Assembly: GCA_902801485.1 (NCBI GenBank)
Contig: CADCIP010000001.1
Location: 1-64,000, forward strand
From: an uncultured Bacteroidales bacterium
Lineage (GTDB): Bacteria; Bacteroidota; Bacteroidia; Bacteroidales; Bacteroidaceae
Direction: 5' to 3'
DNA: 64,000 bases
Shown here: positions 61,881 through 64,000 of the stretch, piece by piece
Position numbering within the stretch: position 1 is the stretch's first letter
Layout of the letters: every line of letters begins with the position of its first letter
Made by a program: the position numbers and the translations under genes
Notes under the pieces: model-generated
Seen by the model: the letters and a program-made list of their open reading frames with translations, nothing else
Database searches by the model: none
What the model was told of the DNA's origin: nothing

Positions 61881-62703
61881 TGTTTTTGGTTTTAATAAAT
61901 TTTTCTTCCTGAATAATCATCCACTTTGCGAAATGATTCTTTGCATCACCAAGGTTGATGTGTTGTTTTGATGAAATTTTCACCTCCTGAGCCCATCGCA
62001 AAAGAAAACCTTCCAGAAACTCTTCGTTTCCTTGGAGAAACCCGAAACGCTCAAAGACCGCATTTTTCCAAGCATTCTGATTCAGCAACTCCGAGACCTC
62101 TTCATCCACGCCACTAAAGACTTTTTCGTCTGATTGGGAAACAGAAATTTCTACTGTCTTTCGCGTGCGCAGGCGCTGATAATCGACCGAAGGGAGATTA
62201 TCTTTTCTTTTCTTTACTTTACTTTGTGTACTTTCCTCCTGCGGAAATTGGGTTTCCTCCTGCGGAAATGATTTTTGTTGTTTTTTACAGCTGTTCGGAG
62301 TTTCTTCCTGCGGAAATTCTATCAATAAATAAGGGAATGAAGAAGGGGTTTTCCTCTTGTTCAAACGAAAAATTAGAAAATATTGCTTTTGGATCCCGTG
62401 CGATGTAAGGATATTCTTGGTTGTATACAGGCGTTTATCAAAGAGTCCAATTTCTACCATAAAGTCGACGCATTTCTGAACAAACTCCTCGGTAAACTTG
62501 AGATCATAAGAAATGTTAAAACGCCAGTTCTTGTCCCATGTTATGAAATACCATTCACTATAGATTCTTGCTAAAAGATATATATATACGGAAACGCCCT
62601 TGCCTCCTTCGAAGTTCAAAAGCAATTTTTTTATTTTGACATCCTGAAGGAAGTTTGTATCCAGAGGAAAATAATCAAGTCCATTCTTTAAAGGCCTGGC
62701 CAT
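61759..62703 (-). CDS. DUF4373 (Lin1244/Lin1753-type) replication-associated protein
   Basis: 314 residues. The N-terminus (MARPLKNGLDYFPLDTNFLQ, GGKGVSVYIYLLARIYSEWY) is the Lin1244/Lin1753 domain found in replication initiators of phages and plasmids. The C-terminal part (FLLRWAQEVKISSKQHINLG) is a primosome-like helical domain. A linker carries three near-copies of FPQEE(T/S). The final 40 residues are encoded in DNA shared with the next gene. A short plus-strand RNA candidate lies upstream and could control it as antisense. Confidence 0.85.
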   Translation of the reverse strand: MARPLKNGLDYFPLDTNFLQDVKIKKLLLNFEGGKGVSVYIYLLARIYSEWYFITWDKNWRFNISYDLKFTEEFVQKCVDFMVEIGLFDKRLYTTKNILTSHGIQKQYFLIFRLNKRKTPSSFPYLLIEFPQEETPNSCKKQQKSFPQEETQFPQEESTQSKVKKRKDNLPSVDYQRLRTRKTVEISVSQSDEKVFSGVDEEVSELLNQNAWKNAVFERFGFLQGNEEFLEGFLLRWAQEVKISSKQHINLGDAKNHFAKWMIIQEEKFIKTKNNGKENNNGYRTDEDIIRGAINIYKELRAENPEPSKTLPVA

Positions 62704-62760
62704 ATTTTTCTGTTTAAATGTTTTTCTTCATTTAAATTTGGTAAATTCACAGAAAAATTG

Positions 62761-62768
62761 TATCTTTG
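62761..62768 (+). promoter_or_regulatory. -7 promoter element (TATCTTTG) of a possible small RNA
   Basis: It faces away from the minus-strand genes on both sides, so it would transcribe only the short intergenic stretch. Confidence 0.5.
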
Positions 62769-62774
62769 CACCGG

Positions 62775-62840
62775 ATGAAGGAAAGAACACGGAATCTGTG
62801 AAGATTTACCCCCGGGCGATTGCCCGGGTTCTTTCTTTTT
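62775..62840 (+). ncRNA. candidate ~65-nt small RNA upstream of the replication gene
   Basis: A TATCTTTG box is followed after about 45 bases by a strong terminator, CCCGGGC-GATT-GCCCGGG, and TTCTTTCTTTTT. Both neighbours are on the opposite strand, so the RNA would be antisense to the replication gene's upstream region and to the end of the HTH gene. No ORF fits. The layout resembles copy-control RNAs of plasmids. Confidence 0.5.
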
Positions 62841-63234
62841 ATTTGGTGAGTTTTTGGATGTCCTCTCGCTTATAGTATACTTTCCTTCCTACCCTAACTG
62901 GGGTTAAGTATCCCTTTTTCTCCCATTTCCAGAGGGTTGTGTGGGTAATGCCGAAGCCGTCCATCACATCCTTCTTGGTTATCATGTCATCACTTCTGTC
63001 GGGGAACATTCTTTGTAGGGGGGGCTGATTATTAGATAATGACTCTTCAAAGACAACTGAATGCATGGCTTTAGCAAGAGCCATCATTCCATTGTCGGAC
63101 ATAGTAAACGAATAATGACCAGGGCTCTTCCTTATTTCAGAAACCAAGCCGCTTGCCAGGAGTCTTTCTTCCATTCTCGTATCCAGCAATGGAACACTGG
63201 GAGACTCTGTGTGATTGTAATGACTATCTTCCAT
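62839..63234 (-). CDS. helix-turn-helix domain protein (131 aa)
   Basis: The N-terminal ~80 residues are variable (GHYSFTMSDNGMMALAKAMH). Then MITKKDVMDGFGITHTTLWK and WEKKGYLTPVRVGRKVYYKR form the HTH_17/excisionase-type DNA-binding domain common in Bacteroidales mobile elements. It is probably the element's regulator. Its promoter (TACCTTTG at 63351-63358, minus strand) faces that of the next gene, so their 5' ends overlap. Confidence 0.82.
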   Translation of the reverse strand: MEDSHYNHTESPSVPLLDTRMEERLLASGLVSEIRKSPGHYSFTMSDNGMMALAKAMHSVVFEESLSNNQPPLQRMFPDRSDDMITKKDVMDGFGITHTTLWKWEKKGYLTPVRVGRKVYYKREDIQKLTK

Positions 63235-63283
63235 CTTTTTCTTAATTTTTGTTTATATTTATCTTGTTATTATCTTTTTTTTG

Positions 63284-63291
63284 TACCTTTG
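63284..63291 (+). promoter_or_regulatory. -7 promoter element (TACCTTTG), plus strand
   Basis: It drives the double-HTH gene at 63421. Together with the minus-strand box at 63351-63358 it forms a face-to-face pair. Confidence 0.65.
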
Positions 63292-63350
63292 CACCAATAA
63301 AGGCCCAATAAATTCTGCCTCAGAGTCGGAACAAAGTAACATTTACGATG

Positions 63351-63358
63351 CAAAGGTA
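63351..63358 (-). promoter_or_regulatory. -7 promoter element (TACCTTTG), minus strand
   Basis: It drives the 131-aa HTH gene. Its transcript should start near 63344 and overlap the plus transcript by about 45 nt. Confidence 0.65.
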
Positions 63359-63420
63359 ATCATTTTAGGGCAAATGTAATAATATCGAGGCATTTTATGT
63401 TCTGTTTTTAACGTTTTTTA

Positions 63421-64000
63421 ATGATTGAAGGTGATATTTTGAAACAAGTTCATGTAGGAGAAGCCCTGCGTTTATGGTGCAAGAAGAATAATCTTACACG
63501 CCAAAAGCTTGCTGACAAGATGAAACTGCCAAAGTCCAATATTGACAGAATCTTCGCCAAATCTTCTATAGATACAAATAAATTATTGGATATTTCTCAT
63601 TGTTTGGATTATAATTTTTTTGCGGCTTTCTGGGGACAGCAATATATTATAGATGCTGAAACGGAGATGGATTATCTTATGACCACGCCATCTTTCATTC
63701 ATATTGGCCACAGAATTGAAATGCATCTAAGAGAAAAGAAGATTACGCAGAATCAACTGGCTGCTCATCTTGGCGTACAGCATCCAGTCATAAGTAAAAT
63801 GCTAAGAAAAACATCAATTGATTCTGGGAGGCTTGTGATAATATCTAATTATTTGGAACACGATTTCTTTTCAGATTTCTATATGAATATACTCTCTAAT
63901 ATGGGAGATGAAAAGCTTTTCTTGCAAAATAAGATAAATGATTTGGAGAAGACAGTCGAACTATTACAACAAGAAAATACTATGCTCAAACAAAAATTGG
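63421..64000 (+). CDS. tandem double-HTH (XRE-like) regulator, partial at window edge
   Basis: 193 codons are visible, open to the window end. Two homologous DNA-binding units follow each other: VGEALRLWCKKNNLTRQKLA with DKMKLPKSNIDRIFAKSSID (residues ~12-70), and IGHRIEMHLREKKITQNQLA with AHLGVQHPVISKMLRKTSID (~98-155); each ends in an aromatic L-(D/E)-(Y/H)-(N/D)-FF motif. A coiled coil then begins (LQNKINDLEKTVELLQQENT). The layout fits a regulator that binds two half-sites as a single chain and dimerises by its coil. It is likely the divergently transcribed control gene of this block. Confidence 0.8.
   Translation, partial: MIEGDILKQVHVGEALRLWCKKNNLTRQKLADKMKLPKSNIDRIFAKSSIDTNKLLDISHCLDYNFFAAFWGQQYIIDAETEMDYLMTTPSFIHIGHRIEMHLREKKITQNQLAAHLGVQHPVISKMLRKTSIDSGRLVIISNYLEHDFFSDFYMNILSNMGDEKLFLQNKINDLEKTVELLQQENTMLKQKL

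Overview
The window looks like a chromosomal segment of a Prevotella-like member of the Bacteroidales. The evidence is the TAnnTTTG promoter element seen before most transcription units, starts without Shine-Dalgarno sequences, Prevotella-type secreted proteins ending in a 'GxYxxxGxKVL'-like tail, and families largely confined to Bacteroidetes (VirE-N/DUF3987, DUF3853, four-helix-bundle suffix, DUF4369-TlpA). These are judgements from reading the sequence; no database was searched.

Layout. (1) 1-8.5 kb is an accessory region: a VirE-N/DUF3987 protein, several unknown genes, a four-helix-bundle suffix protein, an ECF sigma factor, and a family of dispersed GTCCC repeats with terminator hairpins. 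A ~180-bp inverted repeat carries the same promoter to two unrelated genes. (2) 8.7-36.1 kb is mostly core chromosome: a TlpA-like lipoprotein, a Cys-rich lipoprotein, a VTC/DUF4956/DUF2490/Cthe_2159 surface operon, frr, rsgA, a U32 protein, lpxB-surE, parA-parB-DUF5683-mltD-rsh, merR, alaS, the rsfS-ftsH-cdsA-cotH operon and tRNA-Gln(CUG). (3) 36.2-50.6 kb is a genomic island directly after that tRNA. It holds a ~535-nt structured RNA with its own promoter and terminator, a graveyard of mobilization genes (MobV relaxase, AbiEii, a gene that has lost its start codon), an AAA ATPase, an SF2 helicase-nuclease next to a 695-aa unknown protein, a DUF3268 zinc-finger protein, a DNA-binding-like protein, a ~1.04-kb second structured RNA sharing modules with the first, and a secreted protein behind a leader with competing and pseudoknotted helices. 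(4) 50.6-58.3 kb contains a DUF1294 fusion, an AlkZ-like glycosylase, a umuD-X-umuC mutagenesis operon with an unknown middle gene, and a small ybjQ/Fe-S/YccF operon. (5) 58.3-64 kb is the maintenance part of a mobilizable element: HTH proteins, ParA, DUF3408-like, DUF3853, a replication-type DUF4373 protein, a possible antisense RNA, and a double-HTH regulator cut by the window end.

How it fits together. The most unusual part is 36.3-49.7 kb. Two large RNAs built from the same CCTGGCA...TGCCAGG modules bracket a helicase-nuclease operon. The helicase and 695-aa genes contain six exact copies of GGCATCGGTAAA, in different reading frames and on both strands, which I did not see elsewhere in the window. 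I infer a defence or element-maintenance system; nothing in the sequence proves that the RNAs and the proteins act together.
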